DNA of 64,000 nucleotides from Dactylosporangium roseum (GCF_025264685.1 NZ_CP073721.1:1975001-2039000); one strand, 5' to 3'; counted from the stretch's first letter, positions 9,776-18,512 are shown. The notes: a model not told the origin generated them from the letters alone. Numbers and translations are program-made.

Positions 9776-10564
9776 TCAGAGCAGCGGGGCGTTGCAGGCC
9801 GCCACCAGCGCTCGGCGGCAGGCGGTGGTCAGCGGGCGGAGCGCCGCGTCGCGTTGCTGGACCTCGTAGCCGTTGATCGCGCCGCCCGGAGCCGCGTGCT
9901 CGGCCAGGGCCAGGACGCGGTCCAGGATGCTCGCCCGCGCGTACAACCGTCGCGCCCGGGGATCGTAGCCCGGCGGGAGGTCGGTCGCGCCGTCCGGTTT
10001 GCGCAACGCCTCGATCGCGCCGGCCAGCTCTGGGCGCCACTGGGCGATGTCCAGTTTGGCCAGCGTGCGGGTCGCCGTGGCCAGCTCGGCCGAGAGCTCG
10101 GCCTCCGCCTCGGCCGTCGACGGGTCGGCGAACCGTGGTGCGGTCGCCGCCTCGGGCAGGAGGAACACGCGCCACAGCACCGTCTCGAACTCGTCACCCG
10201 AGCCGGACGTGTGCAGCCGCACCTCCGGGACGAACCCCAGCGTGCCGGCGATCACGCCCTCGCCCGCCAGCAGGGCCGCGCCGGTGAACGGGCCGGGGCC
10301 GGGCAGGCCGCGCGGGTCGCCGGGGGCCGGGAGCACCAGCCGGACTTCGTCCGGGTGGAGTTTCGACAGCGACGCCAGCGCGTCGGCGAGCGACACGTCG
10401 GTCCACGTGCCGGGGACGTCGGAGACCATGTGCTCCTCGTCGCCGGCGATCTCGGCGGCGGCGTCGTCGCACGGCACGAGGCCGGCGCGCCACGCCCGGA
10501 CCCATGCCACGAAACGCGCCGAGCGGCGCGCCTGCAGGGTCGCCGCGCGTGCTGCGGGGGACAT
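9776..10564 (-). CDS. Conserved hypothetical protein
   Basis: A 262-residue soluble protein starting at ATG 10562-10564. No catalytic motif is recognised. Visible features are a basic N-terminal stretch (AARAATLQARRSARFVAW), an acidic EIAGDEEH segment, a Gly/Pro-rich ..PAPGDPRGLPGPGPF.. loop around residue 100, and a largely helical C-terminal half. It resembles unnamed actinobacterial proteins, but I cannot give a function. It is transcribed divergently from the DUF3097 gene (75 bases apart). Confidence 0.65.
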   Translation of the reverse strand: MSPAARAATLQARRSARFVAWVRAWRAGLVPCDDAAAEIAGDEEHMVSDVPGTWTDVSLADALASLSKLHPDEVRLVLPAPGDPRGLPGPGPFTGAALLAGEGVIAGTLGFVPEVRLHTSGSGDEFETVLWRVFLLPEAATAPRFADPSTAEAEAELSAELATATRTLAKLDIAQWRPELAGAIEALRKPDGATDLPPGYDPRARRLYARASILDRVLALAEHAAPGGAINGYEVQQRDAALRPLTTACRRALVAACNAPLL

Positions 10565-10639
10565 GGGAGCAAGGGTACGTGCTGACGTGCCGGTATGTCT
10601 CGCAGGCGACCACGCCGTCAGCCGATACGCTTCCCGGGC

Positions 10640-11467
10640 ATGGATGTCCTGGCGAACAATGACTGGCGGCGCCGGCGGGTGATTCCCGAGGTCGACGCCG
10701 AGCTGGACCTGGTCGTGGAGGATGCCGAATCCGGGTTCTGCGGAGCCGTGGTCGGGTTCGAATACGGCGCGGTGGTGCTCGAGGACCGGCACGGCAAGCG
10801 GCGCAATTTCCCCCTCGAAGCCGCCGCGTTTCTCCTCGACGGTGAGCCGGTCACCCTGCGGAGGCCCCAGGCGACGGCGGCGCCCGCCCAGAAGAGGATC
10901 ACGGCCTCCGGCTCGATCGCCGTGGCCGACCACACCGCCAGGGTCGCCAGGCGCAGCCGGATCTGGGTCGAGGGCATCCACGACGCCGCCCTGGTCGAGC
11001 GGATCTGGGGCGACGACCTGCGCGTCGAGGGCGTGGTCGTCGAGCCGCTGGACGGCGTCGACGAGCTGGCCGCCGAGGTCAGGCAGTTCGGACCCGGCCC
11101 GATCGCCCGGCTCGGCGTGCTCGTCGACCACCTGGTCCCCGGCTCGAAGGAGAGCCGGATCGTGGCGGCGGTCCAGTCGCCGTACGTGCTGGTGACCGGC
11201 CACCCGTACGTCGACGTCTGGCAGGCCGTGAAGCCGGCGGCCGTCGGCATCCGGGCCTGGCCCGAGGTGCCGCCGGGCCGGCCGTGGAAGGAGGGTGTCT
11301 GCGCGGCCCTCGGTGTCGCCGAGCCGGCCGACATGTGGCGCCGGATCCTGGCCTCGGTGTCGAGCTTCCGGGACGTCGAGACCCCGCTCATCGGCGCCGT
11401 GGAACGGCTGATCGACTTCGTGACGGAGCCGGCGGACGAAGTGGCGGGGCCGGACGCGGACCTCTAG
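10640..11467 (+). CDS. DUF3097 family protein
   Basis: A 275-residue protein of the actinobacterial DUF3097 family, recognised from PEVDAELDLVVEDAESGFCG at the N-terminus, RIWVEGIHDAALVERIWGDD (TOPRIM-like region near residue 110) and ..LGVLVDHLVPGSKESRI... Biochemical role is unknown; the GIHDA and D-x-D residues suggest a TOPRIM-type metal site. ATG 10640 is chosen; ATG 10595 in frame is an alternative with no better ribosome site. Its TAG shares the CTAG palindrome with the stop of the convergent serine hydrolase. Confidence 0.85.
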   Translation: MDVLANNDWRRRRVIPEVDAELDLVVEDAESGFCGAVVGFEYGAVVLEDRHGKRRNFPLEAAAFLLDGEPVTLRRPQATAAPAQKRITASGSIAVADHTARVARRSRIWVEGIHDAALVERIWGDDLRVEGVVVEPLDGVDELAAEVRQFGPGPIARLGVLVDHLVPGSKESRIVAAVQSPYVLVTGHPYVDVWQAVKPAAVGIRAWPEVPPGRPWKEGVCAALGVAEPADMWRRILASVSSFRDVETPLIGAVERLIDFVTEPADEVAGPDADL

Positions 11468-12795
11468 ACGGCTGGCCACGGATCGCGGGTGAGGACGAAG
11501 GTGGCGATGTCCAGGGCCACCACCTCGCCCGACGCCGAGCGCACCACCCGCAGCACCTCGCCGTCGTTGTCGCCGGAGCGACCCCGCCACCGGTCCTGCG
11601 CCGGGCCGTCGGGCACGAACCGCCACGGCGTCCGCCCCGTCGTCAGCGGCGTCACGAGGAGCTCGCCGTCCGCCCAGCCGACCTCGTGCTCCTGCCCCAT
11701 CCACCACCAGCGCCCGGTCAGCGGCTCGATCTCGGCGGGCGGCGGCGTGCCCGGCCGCCACGGCGCCACCCGCACCGGCTCGCGGTCGAGGACCGCGTCC
11801 AGCAGGTCCCGCCCGAACTCGCTGAGCCCGCCGCCCTCGTCGCCGTAGTGCATCGTGTACGCGTTGGCGAACGCCACCAGGCCCGTCCGTGACGGCCGGT
11901 GGACGGCGAGCACCGCGAGGTAGCCGGGCATCGAGCCGCTGTGGCCGACGAACACCCGCTCACCGTGGCGCCATAGCTGCAGGCCGAGGCCGTGCCCGGC
12001 GCGCCACCCGTCGAGATCGCTGATGACCACCGGGGCGCACATCTCGGCGACGGTCTCCTCAGCCAGTACCGCCGGATCCGGATCCGCCAGGAACGCGGCC
12101 CAGCGGGCCATGTCCGCGACGGTCGACCAGAGCTGGCCGGCCGGTGCCATCGCGCCCGCGTCCAGGCGCGGCTCCTCACGCATGGTGTCCAGCCAGGGGT
12201 GCACGACGTAGCCACGGGCGAACGGCTCGGTGGCGTCGTAGGTCGTGCGGAGCAACTGGAGCGGGCCGAGGATGCGCTTGGTGAGCATCGACCGCCAGTC
12301 CTCGCCGCCGAGCCGGCTCACCACCGCGCCGAGCAGGCCGTAGGCCAGGTTGGAGTAGTGGAAGCCGTGCAGCGGCGGGTAGGCGACCTTGTCCGCGGTC
12401 AGCGTGGCCAGGAACGTGTCGACGTCCACGCCCGAGCTGCGCTCCCACCACTCGCCGTCCGGCTCGCGCTGCACCCCGCCGGCGTGGCCGAGCAACTGGC
12501 GCAGCGTCACCGCGCCGACCGGGGTGCCCGGCAGGTGGCGGTACAGCAGGTCGTCCAGCGCCAGCTTGCCCTCGTCGCGCAGCGCGAGGACCAGCGCGGC
12601 GGTCATCGTCTTGGTGATCGAGCCGATGCGGAACTGCTGGTCGGGCACGTAGTCGCCGGCGGCGGCGACGTGCGCGAGCTCGCCGTCGCGGACCACACCC
12701 GCGACGAGGAGCGGCACCCGGCCGCCGGCGTGGGCGCGGCAGACGAGTTCGTCGACGCGGGAGACGGTTTCGGGCAGGAGGGGTACGGAGGGCAC
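11464..12795 (-). CDS. Serine hydrolase, beta-lactamase / class C PBP fold
   Basis: A 443-residue penicillin-binding-like hydrolase. The Ser-x-x-Lys nucleophile is in GSITKTM, the Tyr-x-Asn motif in HYSNLAYG, and a His-Ser-Gly in GHSGSMPG replaces KTG, as in class C/esterase-type members. No signal peptide is present, so it is likely cytoplasmic or an esterase rather than a periplasmic beta-lactamase. GTG 12793-12795 is chosen: GAAGG lies seven bases upstream. The frame extends further but without family similarity. Substrate unknown. Confidence 0.85.
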   Translation of the reverse strand: MPSVPLLPETVSRVDELVCRAHAGGRVPLLVAGVVRDGELAHVAAAGDYVPDQQFRIGSITKTMTAALVLALRDEGKLALDDLLYRHLPGTPVGAVTLRQLLGHAGGVQREPDGEWWERSSGVDVDTFLATLTADKVAYPPLHGFHYSNLAYGLLGAVVSRLGGEDWRSMLTKRILGPLQLLRTTYDATEPFARGYVVHPWLDTMREEPRLDAGAMAPAGQLWSTVADMARWAAFLADPDPAVLAEETVAEMCAPVVISDLDGWRAGHGLGLQLWRHGERVFVGHSGSMPGYLAVLAVHRPSRTGLVAFANAYTMHYGDEGGGLSEFGRDLLDAVLDREPVRVAPWRPGTPPPAEIEPLTGRWWWMGQEHEVGWADGELLVTPLTTGRTPWRFVPDGPAQDRWRGRSGDNDGEVLRVVRSASGEVVALDIATFVLTRDPWPAV

Positions 12796-12816
12796 GGGGT
12801 CGCCTTCTCTCGGGGG

Positions 12817-12850
12817 TCTCACCCGTTCAACGGCGCGCCGGCGGGTGAGA
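12817..12850. repeat. Inverted repeat upstream of the serine hydrolase
   Basis: TCTCACCCG (12817-12825) and CGGGTGAGA (12842-12850) are perfect 9-bp arms around a loop that contains the palindrome CGGCGCGCCG. It begins 22 bases upstream of the serine hydrolase start and could fold in its 5' leader. Confidence 0.35.
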
Positions 12851-12908
12851 GGTGGGCAGGTCCGATGATTCCGCAGGGTGGGTGACCGTTCGCAGGATGA
12901 TCTGTCAT

Positions 12909-12975
12909 GGCGTGTGTCGAAGCGGGGCCGGGGCGAGACGGAGTCCGGGTGCCGGTTCCTACTTCGACACATGCC
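12909..12975. repeat. 14-bp inverted repeat between divergent genes
   Basis: GGCGTGTGTCGAAG (12909-12922) and CTTCGACACATGCC (12962-12975) pair in 13 of 14 positions across a 39-base spacer. It lies between the serine hydrolase gene and nfeD and could be a pair of operator half-sites or a cruciform. No matching motif is seen elsewhere in the window. Confidence 0.35.
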
Positions 12976-13014
12976 CTGCGAGCGCTACGTGCATCGGCGT
13001 GACACGATCGAAGG

Positions 13015-13449
13015 GTGGATGTCTGGCTGATCGTCTGGTTGATCGTCGGCGCCGCCCTCGTCGCGGCGGAGGTCTTCACGACCACGTTCATCTTGCTGAT
13101 GTTCGCGATCGGAGCGTTCGCCGCCGCGGGTGCCGCCGCCGTCGGTGCCAACGAGCCGGTCCAAGCGCTCGTGTTCGCGGTGGTGAGCGCCCTGTCCTTC
13201 GTCGCGGTGCGCCCGACGCTACGCCGCTACATGCGCCGGGACGAGCGGGACACGCAGATGGGTGTCGAGGCCATCGAGGGTTCGATGGCGCTGGTACTGG
13301 AAGACGTCGACAATGACAGTGGCATGATCAAGATCGACGGGGAGCTGTGGCGGGCCCGTCCGTACGACGCGACGCAGTCGTTCGCCAAGGGGGAGCGGGT
13401 CCGGGTGATCGAGATCAAAGGTGCTACCGCAATGGTGTGGAAGGACTGA
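13015..13449 (+). CDS. NfeD family membrane protein (short NfeD1b type)
   Basis: A 144-residue protein with two or three N-terminal transmembrane helices (WLIVWLIVGAALVAAEVF, then two more up to about residue 68) and a C-terminal OB-fold (..GSMALVLEDVDNDSGMIKIDGELWRARPYDAT.., ..RVRVIEIKGATAMV). This is the short NfeD form that pairs with stomatin-like proteins; the partner gene is six bases downstream. The pair organises membrane microdomains in other bacteria. GTG start. Confidence 0.9.
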   Translation: MDVWLIVWLIVGAALVAAEVFTTTFILLMFAIGAFAAAGAAAVGANEPVQALVFAVVSALSFVAVRPTLRRYMRRDERDTQMGVEAIEGSMALVLEDVDNDSGMIKIDGELWRARPYDATQSFAKGERVRVIEIKGATAMVWKD

Positions 13450-13455
13450 GGCCAA

Positions 13456-14520
13456 GTGGATCCAAGTGTGCTCGTGGCCGTGCTGGTGATCATCGCCGCG
13501 CTGATCGGCATCATCACCGTGGTCAAGTCGGTGAAGGTCGTGCCCCAGCAGGTCGAATACGTGGTGGAGCGGCTCGGGAAGTACAGTCGCACCCTCACGC
13601 CCGGCCTGAACATCCTGGTGCCGTTCATCGACTCGGTCCGCAACAAGGTCGACAAGCGTGAAGCCGTCGTGAACTTCCCGCCGCAGCCGGTGATCACGTC
13701 CGACAACCTGGTCGTCTCCATCGACACGGTGCTGTACTTCAAGGTCGTCGACTCGGTCCGCGCGACGTACGAGATCTTCTCCTATCTGCAGGCCATCGAA
13801 CAGTTGACGGTCACCACGCTGCGGAACGTCATCGGCTCGCTCGACCTGGAGAAGGCGCTGACCAGCCGCGACGAGATCAACCGGCATCTCTCCGGGGTGC
13901 TGGACGAGACGACCGGCCGCTGGGGCATCAAGGTGACCCGGGTCGAGATCAAGGCGATCGAGCCGCCGCCCAGCATCCGTGACTCCATGGAGAAGCAGAT
14001 GCGCGCCGAGCGGGACCGCCGTGCCGCCATCCTGCACGCCGAGGGCCTCAAGCAGTCGCAGATCCTGACCGCTGAAGGCGAGAAGCAGGCGGCGGTGCTG
14101 CGGGCCGAGGGCGAGCGGCAGTCGCGGATCCTGACGGCGGAGGGCCAGGCGAAGGCGATCCGCACGGTCGTCGACTCGATCCACCTGTCGAACCCCGACT
14201 CGAAGGTCATGGCGTACCAGTACCTCCAGGCGCTGCCGCAGATCGCCGCCGGCCAGTCCAACAAGATGTGGATCCTGCCGGTCGAGCTGACCAAGGCGCT
14301 CGAGGGCATCGGCGGCGCGCTGGGCGGCATGGCGGCGATGTCCGACGCCGAGCGCAGCCGGCACGTCGACCGCAACCGGGTCGAGGAGGAGGAGTCGGCG
14401 GAGGTGCAGGAGGCCCGGCAGGCCGCGGAGGAGGCGGCCGCCGTCGCGACCGCGGAGGCGCAGGCCGCCGCGGCCCAGGTCTCCGGCACGACGCAGAACC
14501 GTGAGCTCACCAACGGCTAG
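13456..14520 (+). CDS. SPFH / Band 7 (stomatin-like) membrane protein
   Basis: A 354-residue SPFH protein: one N-terminal transmembrane helix, then the stomatin signature ..VPQQVEYVVERLGKYSR.. and ..LTPGLNILVPFID.., then a long charged coiled coil (about 170-300) with repeated AEG/AEGE units (HAEGLKQ, TAEGEKQ, RAEGERQ, TAEGQAK). The last 60 residues are Glu/Ala-rich. It probably oligomerises with the NfeD partner at the cytoplasmic membrane. GTG start at 13456. Confidence 0.92.
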   Translation: MDPSVLVAVLVIIAALIGIITVVKSVKVVPQQVEYVVERLGKYSRTLTPGLNILVPFIDSVRNKVDKREAVVNFPPQPVITSDNLVVSIDTVLYFKVVDSVRATYEIFSYLQAIEQLTVTTLRNVIGSLDLEKALTSRDEINRHLSGVLDETTGRWGIKVTRVEIKAIEPPPSIRDSMEKQMRAERDRRAAILHAEGLKQSQILTAEGEKQAAVLRAEGERQSRILTAEGQAKAIRTVVDSIHLSNPDSKVMAYQYLQALPQIAAGQSNKMWILPVELTKALEGIGGALGGMAAMSDAERSRHVDRNRVEEEESAEVQEARQAAEEAAAVATAEAQAAAAQVSGTTQNRELTNG

Positions 14521-14565
14521 ACCCGGCGGGCCCGGCCGTGAGCCGCGGCCGGGCTCACCGGCAGA

Positions 14566-15384
14566 ATGCCCGTCGTGCCAGTTGTACCGATCACCGACCC
14601 GGAAGACGACCGCATCGCCGACTACCGGGCGCTGACCGACGTCGAGTTGCGCACGCGCTGGGAGCCGCCCAACGGGCTGTTCATCGCTGAGGGAGAGCTG
14701 GTCGTGCGGCGGGCACTGCGGGCCGGGTACCGGTTGCGGTCGCTCCTCATGGACAGCAAGCGCGTCGACCAGGTCGCCGACCTGGTCGACGCCACCACGC
14801 CGCTCTACGCCGGCGACCAGGCCGTGCTGGAGGCGGTCACCGGCTTCCACGTGCACCGCGGCGTGCTCGCCTCGTTCCACCGCCGGCCGCAGCCGAGTGC
14901 CGGGGAGGTGCTCGCCGGCGCCCGGCGCATCGCGGTGCTGGAGGGCATGAACAGCCACACGAACCTCGGCGCGGTCTTCCGGAGCGTCGCCGGGCTCGGC
15001 GTCGACGGCGTGCTGCTCTCGCCGACGTGCGCGGATCCGCTGTACCGCCGGAGCGTCCGCGTCAGCATGGGCGAGGTGTTCGCCGTCCCGTACGCGCGGC
15101 TGGAGCCGTGGCCGTCGGCGCTGGAGGCCGTGCGGGCGGCCGGGTTCACGCTGCTGGCGATGACACCCGCCGCCGACGCGGTTCCGTTGCAACGGCTCAC
15201 GGCGGCGCAGCGCGCACGCCCCGCGCTCATGCTCGGCGCCGAGGGGCCGGGGCTCACGAGGCAGGCGTTCGAGGCGAGCGACCTGCGGGTCGTGATCCCG
15301 ATGCGCCGCGGCGTCGACTCGCTCAACGTCGCGACCGCAGCCGCGGTCGCCTTCTGGGAGCTGTCGCGGGAGGACGGGTTGTAG
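14566..15384 (+). CDS. TrmH/SpoU family RNA 2'-O-methyltransferase
   Basis: A 272-residue SPOUT methyltransferase. An N-terminal RNA-binding part (..GLFIAEGELVVRRAL..) precedes the knot domain with motif 1 (N..TNLGAVFRSVAGLGVDGVLLS), motif 2 (LMLGAEGPGL) and motif 3 (VIPMRRGVDSLNVATAAAV). It should methylate a ribose 2'-OH in rRNA or tRNA using SAM; which one is not evident. ATG 14566; GTG 14575 is also possible. Confidence 0.9.
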   Translation: MPVVPVVPITDPEDDRIADYRALTDVELRTRWEPPNGLFIAEGELVVRRALRAGYRLRSLLMDSKRVDQVADLVDATTPLYAGDQAVLEAVTGFHVHRGVLASFHRRPQPSAGEVLAGARRIAVLEGMNSHTNLGAVFRSVAGLGVDGVLLSPTCADPLYRRSVRVSMGEVFAVPYARLEPWPSALEAVRAAGFTLLAMTPAADAVPLQRLTAAQRARPALMLGAEGPGLTRQAFEASDLRVVIPMRRGVDSLNVATAAAVAFWELSREDGL

Positions 15385-15395
15385 CATCCGCGCTG

Positions 15396-16937
15396 ATGTT
15401 CCCGACGGTCCGCGAGGTGCTCGCCCTCGACCCCGTGCGCAACGGCGCGCCGAAGGTCGTGGCGGGCGAACGCGGCCTCGACCAGGTGGTCCGCTGGGTG
15501 CACAGCTCCGAGGTGCCCGACATCGCGACCCTGCTGCGCGGCGGCGAACTGGTGCTCACGACCGGGATCGGCCTGCCGCCGGACGACGTGGGACTGCGCC
15601 GGTTCATCACGGACCTGGCCGAGGTCGGGGCGTGTGGCCTCGCCGTGGAGATGGGGCGGCGGTACTCGACGCGTCTGCCCGCCGCGATGGTCCGCGCCGC
15701 CGACGACCTCGGCCTGCCGCTCGTGGAGCTGCACCGGGGCACGCCGTTCGTCCTCATCACCGAGGCCGTCCACTCCATGATCATCGATGCCCAGCTCGCG
15801 GAGCTGCGCGCCGCCGAGGAGATCCACCAGCGGTTCACCGACCTCTCCGTCGAGGGCGCCGGCCCGGCGGAGGTGGTGGCCCAGGCCGCGGCCCTGGCCG
15901 GCGCGCCCGTCGTGCTGGAGAACCTGTCCCGGCAGGTCCTCGCGTACGACACGGCGGGCGGCTCGGCGGAGCTGCTGCTGGCCACCTGGGAAGCGCACTC
16001 GCGGCGGATCCGGCCGGCCGGGCGCACCGGGCACGACGCCGAGTCCGGATGGCTCGTCACCACCGTCGGCGCGCGGGGCCGGGACTGGGGGCGCCTGCTC
16101 ATGCGGGTGTCGACGGCCGACCCGCGATACGTCATCCTCATCGAGCGGGCCGCCTCGACCCTCGCGCTCGGCCGGCTGATCCGCGGCGACGAGGAGGGGC
16201 AGGCCCATCGCACGCTGCTGGCGGCGCTGCTCGGCCACACCACACCCGTCGACGAGGTCGTGCTGCGGGCGAAGGCGCTGGGCGTACACCTCGATCGGCG
16301 GCATCTCGTGGGAGTGGTGATCCGGCCGGCGCTGGCCACGGAGGCGGCGCAGGCGTTGCGCGAGACGTCGCTGAAGGGACTGGTCGGCGCGCTGGACGAG
16401 GCGAGCGCCGGGGTCCTGCTGGCGCTGCGGTCGGCGGACGACGAACAGGACGCGCTCAACCGCTTCGCCGCGCGGCTGCGCGGCACCGTGCAGATCGACA
16501 TGGTGATCGCGGCCGGCGAGGGCGTCGGGACCCCGCGCGAGGCGCGCCGCTCGCTGTTGGAGGCGGGCCAGGTCGCCCAGGCGGCGCGGCACGATCAGAG
16601 CTCCGGCGTGGTCCGGTCGACCGACGTGGGGCTGGCCGGCCTGCTGTACCTGCTGCGCGACGAGCCCCGGCTCCAGACGTTCGTGGAGCGTGAGCTGGGG
16701 AAGCTGCTGGCCTACGACGCGCGGCATCCCCGGGAGCAGTTGCTGGGCGTGCTGCGGATCTACCTGGAGCGCGGCCGGAACAAGTCCGCCGCGGCCGAGC
16801 ACAGCCACCTGTCCCGCCCGGCCTTCTACGAGCGGCTGGCCAAGATCGGCAAAATCGTGGGCGCTGACCTGGACGACGTGTCAGCCTGCTTGTCGCTCCA
16901 CGTGGCCCTGCTGGCTCTGGACGCTTTACGCCGCTAG
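15396..16937 (+). CDS. PucR family transcriptional regulator
   Basis: A 513-residue regulator. The N-terminal purine-catabolism (PucR) domain has LLRGGELVLTTGIGLP; a GAF-like middle region follows, and the C-terminal PucR helix-turn-helix is seen in ..LLGVLRIYLERGRNKSAAAEHSHLSRPAFYERLAKI... Such proteins activate catabolic operons for purines, GABA or amino acids. In many actinobacteria a PucR gene stands next to a class III aminotransferase gene; here the only such gene nearby is a relic at 18545-18906, so its target may be lost. ATG 15396 lies 11 bases after the methyltransferase stop. Confidence 0.9.
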   Translation: MFPTVREVLALDPVRNGAPKVVAGERGLDQVVRWVHSSEVPDIATLLRGGELVLTTGIGLPPDDVGLRRFITDLAEVGACGLAVEMGRRYSTRLPAAMVRAADDLGLPLVELHRGTPFVLITEAVHSMIIDAQLAELRAAEEIHQRFTDLSVEGAGPAEVVAQAAALAGAPVVLENLSRQVLAYDTAGGSAELLLATWEAHSRRIRPAGRTGHDAESGWLVTTVGARGRDWGRLLMRVSTADPRYVILIERAASTLALGRLIRGDEEGQAHRTLLAALLGHTTPVDEVVLRAKALGVHLDRRHLVGVVIRPALATEAAQALRETSLKGLVGALDEASAGVLLALRSADDEQDALNRFAARLRGTVQIDMVIAAGEGVGTPREARRSLLEAGQVAQAARHDQSSGVVRSTDVGLAGLLYLLRDEPRLQTFVERELGKLLAYDARHPREQLLGVLRIYLERGRNKSAAAEHSHLSRPAFYERLAKIGKIVGADLDDVSACLSLHVALLALDALRR

Positions 16938-16970
16938 CTGACCGCGCGCTGCGGGCTGTGCTCCGCGCGC

Positions 16971-17159
16971 CATGATGGTGGAGCATTTTGGCACCCAGGA
17001 CTGCAAAAACGCTCCATGATCGCCGCTGGAGTCGCCCGGCACGGCGGCGGGGTTGCGCGGGAACGCGTGCCGGCCGGCGCCCTCGGCGGCGACGCCTCCG
17101 AGGTCAGCGCCCGAATTGTCGGCCTGGTCCGGGTTGGTAAGAGGCCGTTGGGCTTAACT
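16971..17159. repeat. Composite repeat copy 2: hairpin plus conserved tail
   Basis: An imperfect palindrome (16971-17022) pairs GGAGCATTTTGGCA with TGCAAAAACGCTCC and ends in ATGATC. The tail 17085-17159 is the partner of 9636-9709. The hairpin arms resemble those of the perfect palindrome at 35213-35264 (GGAGCGTTTTTGCA). It sits between convergent genes (PucR and the coiled-coil protein). Confidence 0.55.
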
Positions 17160-17188
17160 TCGCGGCCTTGCACGATCAATGGTGGGAG

Positions 17189-18193
17189 CTACTGCATCGA
17201 CAGGTGGACGTGGTTGTAGTGGTCGCCGGCGGGGGTGCCGTCGCCGCCGTAGGACTTCCAGCCGCTGCTGGGCTGCCAGATCCGCTTGTACCAGATCACG
17301 TACTTCACGCCGAGGTTCTTCGCGTTGGCCACGCACCAGGCCGCCAGGTTGTCGCCGTACGTCTTGTCGGCGCCGGTCGCTCTGGCGTTGACGAACGTCG
17401 TCGCGTTGGCCGAGAAGTCGCATGCCTTGCCCAGCGGATGGTCGCCACCGCCGCCGCCGCGGTAGCAGGACGTATAGTGCGTGTAGCCGGCCATTCGCGC
17501 CTCGTTGTAGGCGTTGCGCATCCGCGGCGACATGCAGCCGCTCGTCGTCGGGTCGTCGAGCGAGCAGCTCTCCGTCGGATACGAGCCGTCGGAGTTGCGC
17601 GCGACCGGCTTCGTGGTGACCTTGCCGCCGCCCGGCGCGCCGCTGGTGTCGCCGCCGCCGCCGGCCTTGCGCAGCGCGTCCTCGGCGGCCTTCTTGTTGG
17701 CCTCCATGATCTTCAACTGCGCCTGCTGGTTGGCCACCGCCGCGGCGATATCCTTCTGCTGCTGGTCGAGCTTGCGCCGGGTCTCGACCAGTTCGTGCAG
17801 TTGCGCGTCGTCGCGGGACAGCATGTACTCTACGGTGACCATGTTGTGCAGCATGGTGTCGGGATTGTCGGCGCCGATGATGACGTTGGCCATGCTGACG
17901 CGGCGCCCGCGATACGCGGCGTTGGCCACCACACCCGCCGTCGCCTCCAACTCGGTCAGATGCTGCTGCGTCTTGGCCATCTCGGCGTTGATCGCGGCCT
18001 GGTCGGCGATCGACTTATCGAGCCGGCCCTTCGCGTCGTTGTACTCCGCCAGCGCCTTGTCGAGAGCTTGACGCACAGTAAGGTTCTGGCCACCATCCTC
18101 GCCGGGCTCGGCGGCGACGGGGTCGACGATCCCGACCACCAGCAGCAGTGCGGCGGCCAGCAACGTCAGGACCCGAGTCGGTGCCGTCAACAT
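17189..18193 (-). CDS. Secreted coiled-coil protein with M15-like / ARB-07466-type C-terminal domain
   Basis: A 334-residue exported protein. Signal peptide: residues 1-28 (..VLTLLAAALLLVVG.. ending AAA/AVAAEP). Residues about 38-185 are a coiled coil typical of actinobacterial NlpC/P60-like secreted proteins. After a Gly-rich linker the C-terminal domain has HPLGKACDF, ..WCVANAKNLGVKYVIW.., RIW and HYNHVHLS; the H-x6-D and H-x2-H-x-H pattern resembles LD/DD-peptidase folds (VldE-like). It may bind or cut peptidoglycan. ATG 18193 is chosen because the longer frame upstream is repetitive GC-rich DNA. Confidence 0.82.
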   Translation of the reverse strand: MLTAPTRVLTLLAAALLLVVGIVDPVAAEPGEDGGQNLTVRQALDKALAEYNDAKGRLDKSIADQAAINAEMAKTQQHLTELEATAGVVANAAYRGRRVSMANVIIGADNPDTMLHNMVTVEYMLSRDDAQLHELVETRRKLDQQQKDIAAAVANQQAQLKIMEANKKAAEDALRKAGGGGDTSGAPGGGKVTTKPVARNSDGSYPTESCSLDDPTTSGCMSPRMRNAYNEARMAGYTHYTSCYRGGGGGDHPLGKACDFSANATTFVNARATGADKTYGDNLAAWCVANAKNLGVKYVIWYKRIWQPSSGWKSYGGDGTPAGDHYNHVHLSMQ

Positions 18194-18287
18194 CGCCGGA
18201 CAGCATATCGAAGCGCCCCGAAAACACCAGCCGTCCTGGCTCCCCGCACACCCCGCTCTGCGCGGCCGGCTCCCCGCACACCCCGCT

Positions 18288-18357
18288 CCCCGTGCGGTCC
18301 GCTCCCCGTGCGGTCCGCTCCCGTGCGGTCCGCTCCCGTGCGGTCCGCTCCCGTGCA
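18288..18357. repeat. 15-bp tandem repeat array
   Basis: About five tandem units of CCGTGCGGTCCGCTC type fill 18288-18357, preceded at about 18237-18287 by two copies of a GGCTCCCCGCACACCCCGCT unit. This is part of the 351-base gap between the coiled-coil gene and the aminotransferase relic. Confidence 0.7.
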
Positions 18358-18359
18358 CC

Positions 18360-18435
18360 CGCGATCTTGCACTTGTGGTTCCCGACTTTCTCTGACATTT
18401 CCGCATAAGTTGGGCACCACAGGTGCAAGATCGCG
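18360..18435. repeat. Palindromic element family A, copy 1 (divergent)
   Basis: Arms CGCGATCTTGCACTTGTGGT and ACCACAGGTGCAAGATCGCG pair except for one position, around a 36-base loop. The arms match those of the copies at 24248, 30285 and 43088, but the loop differs. It lies between the two tandem arrays. Confidence 0.65.
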
Positions 18436-18440
18436 CCAAA

Positions 18441-18512
18441 GGGGCCGGGTGCGCCAGAGGGGCCGGGTGCGGGAGAGAGGCCGGGTGCGGGAGAGAGGCC
18501 GGGTGCGGGAGA
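18441..18512. repeat. 18-bp tandem repeat array, four units
   Basis: Four 18-bp units (GAGGCCGGGTGCGGGAGA type) at 18441, 18459, 18477 and 18495, then a partial unit. It immediately precedes the aminotransferase relic. The units roughly mirror, in reverse complement, the CTCCCCGCACACCCC units on the other side of the palindrome. Confidence 0.75.

Noticed and set aside
9357-9869. 170-codon plus-strand frame in the gap after the HAD gene
   Set aside because: Composition and lack of similarity suggest noncoding repeat DNA; it also runs into the end of a convergent gene.
18237-18512. Possible CRISPR array
   Set aside because: Units are contiguous 15-20 bp tandem repeats without unique spacers, and there are no cas genes.
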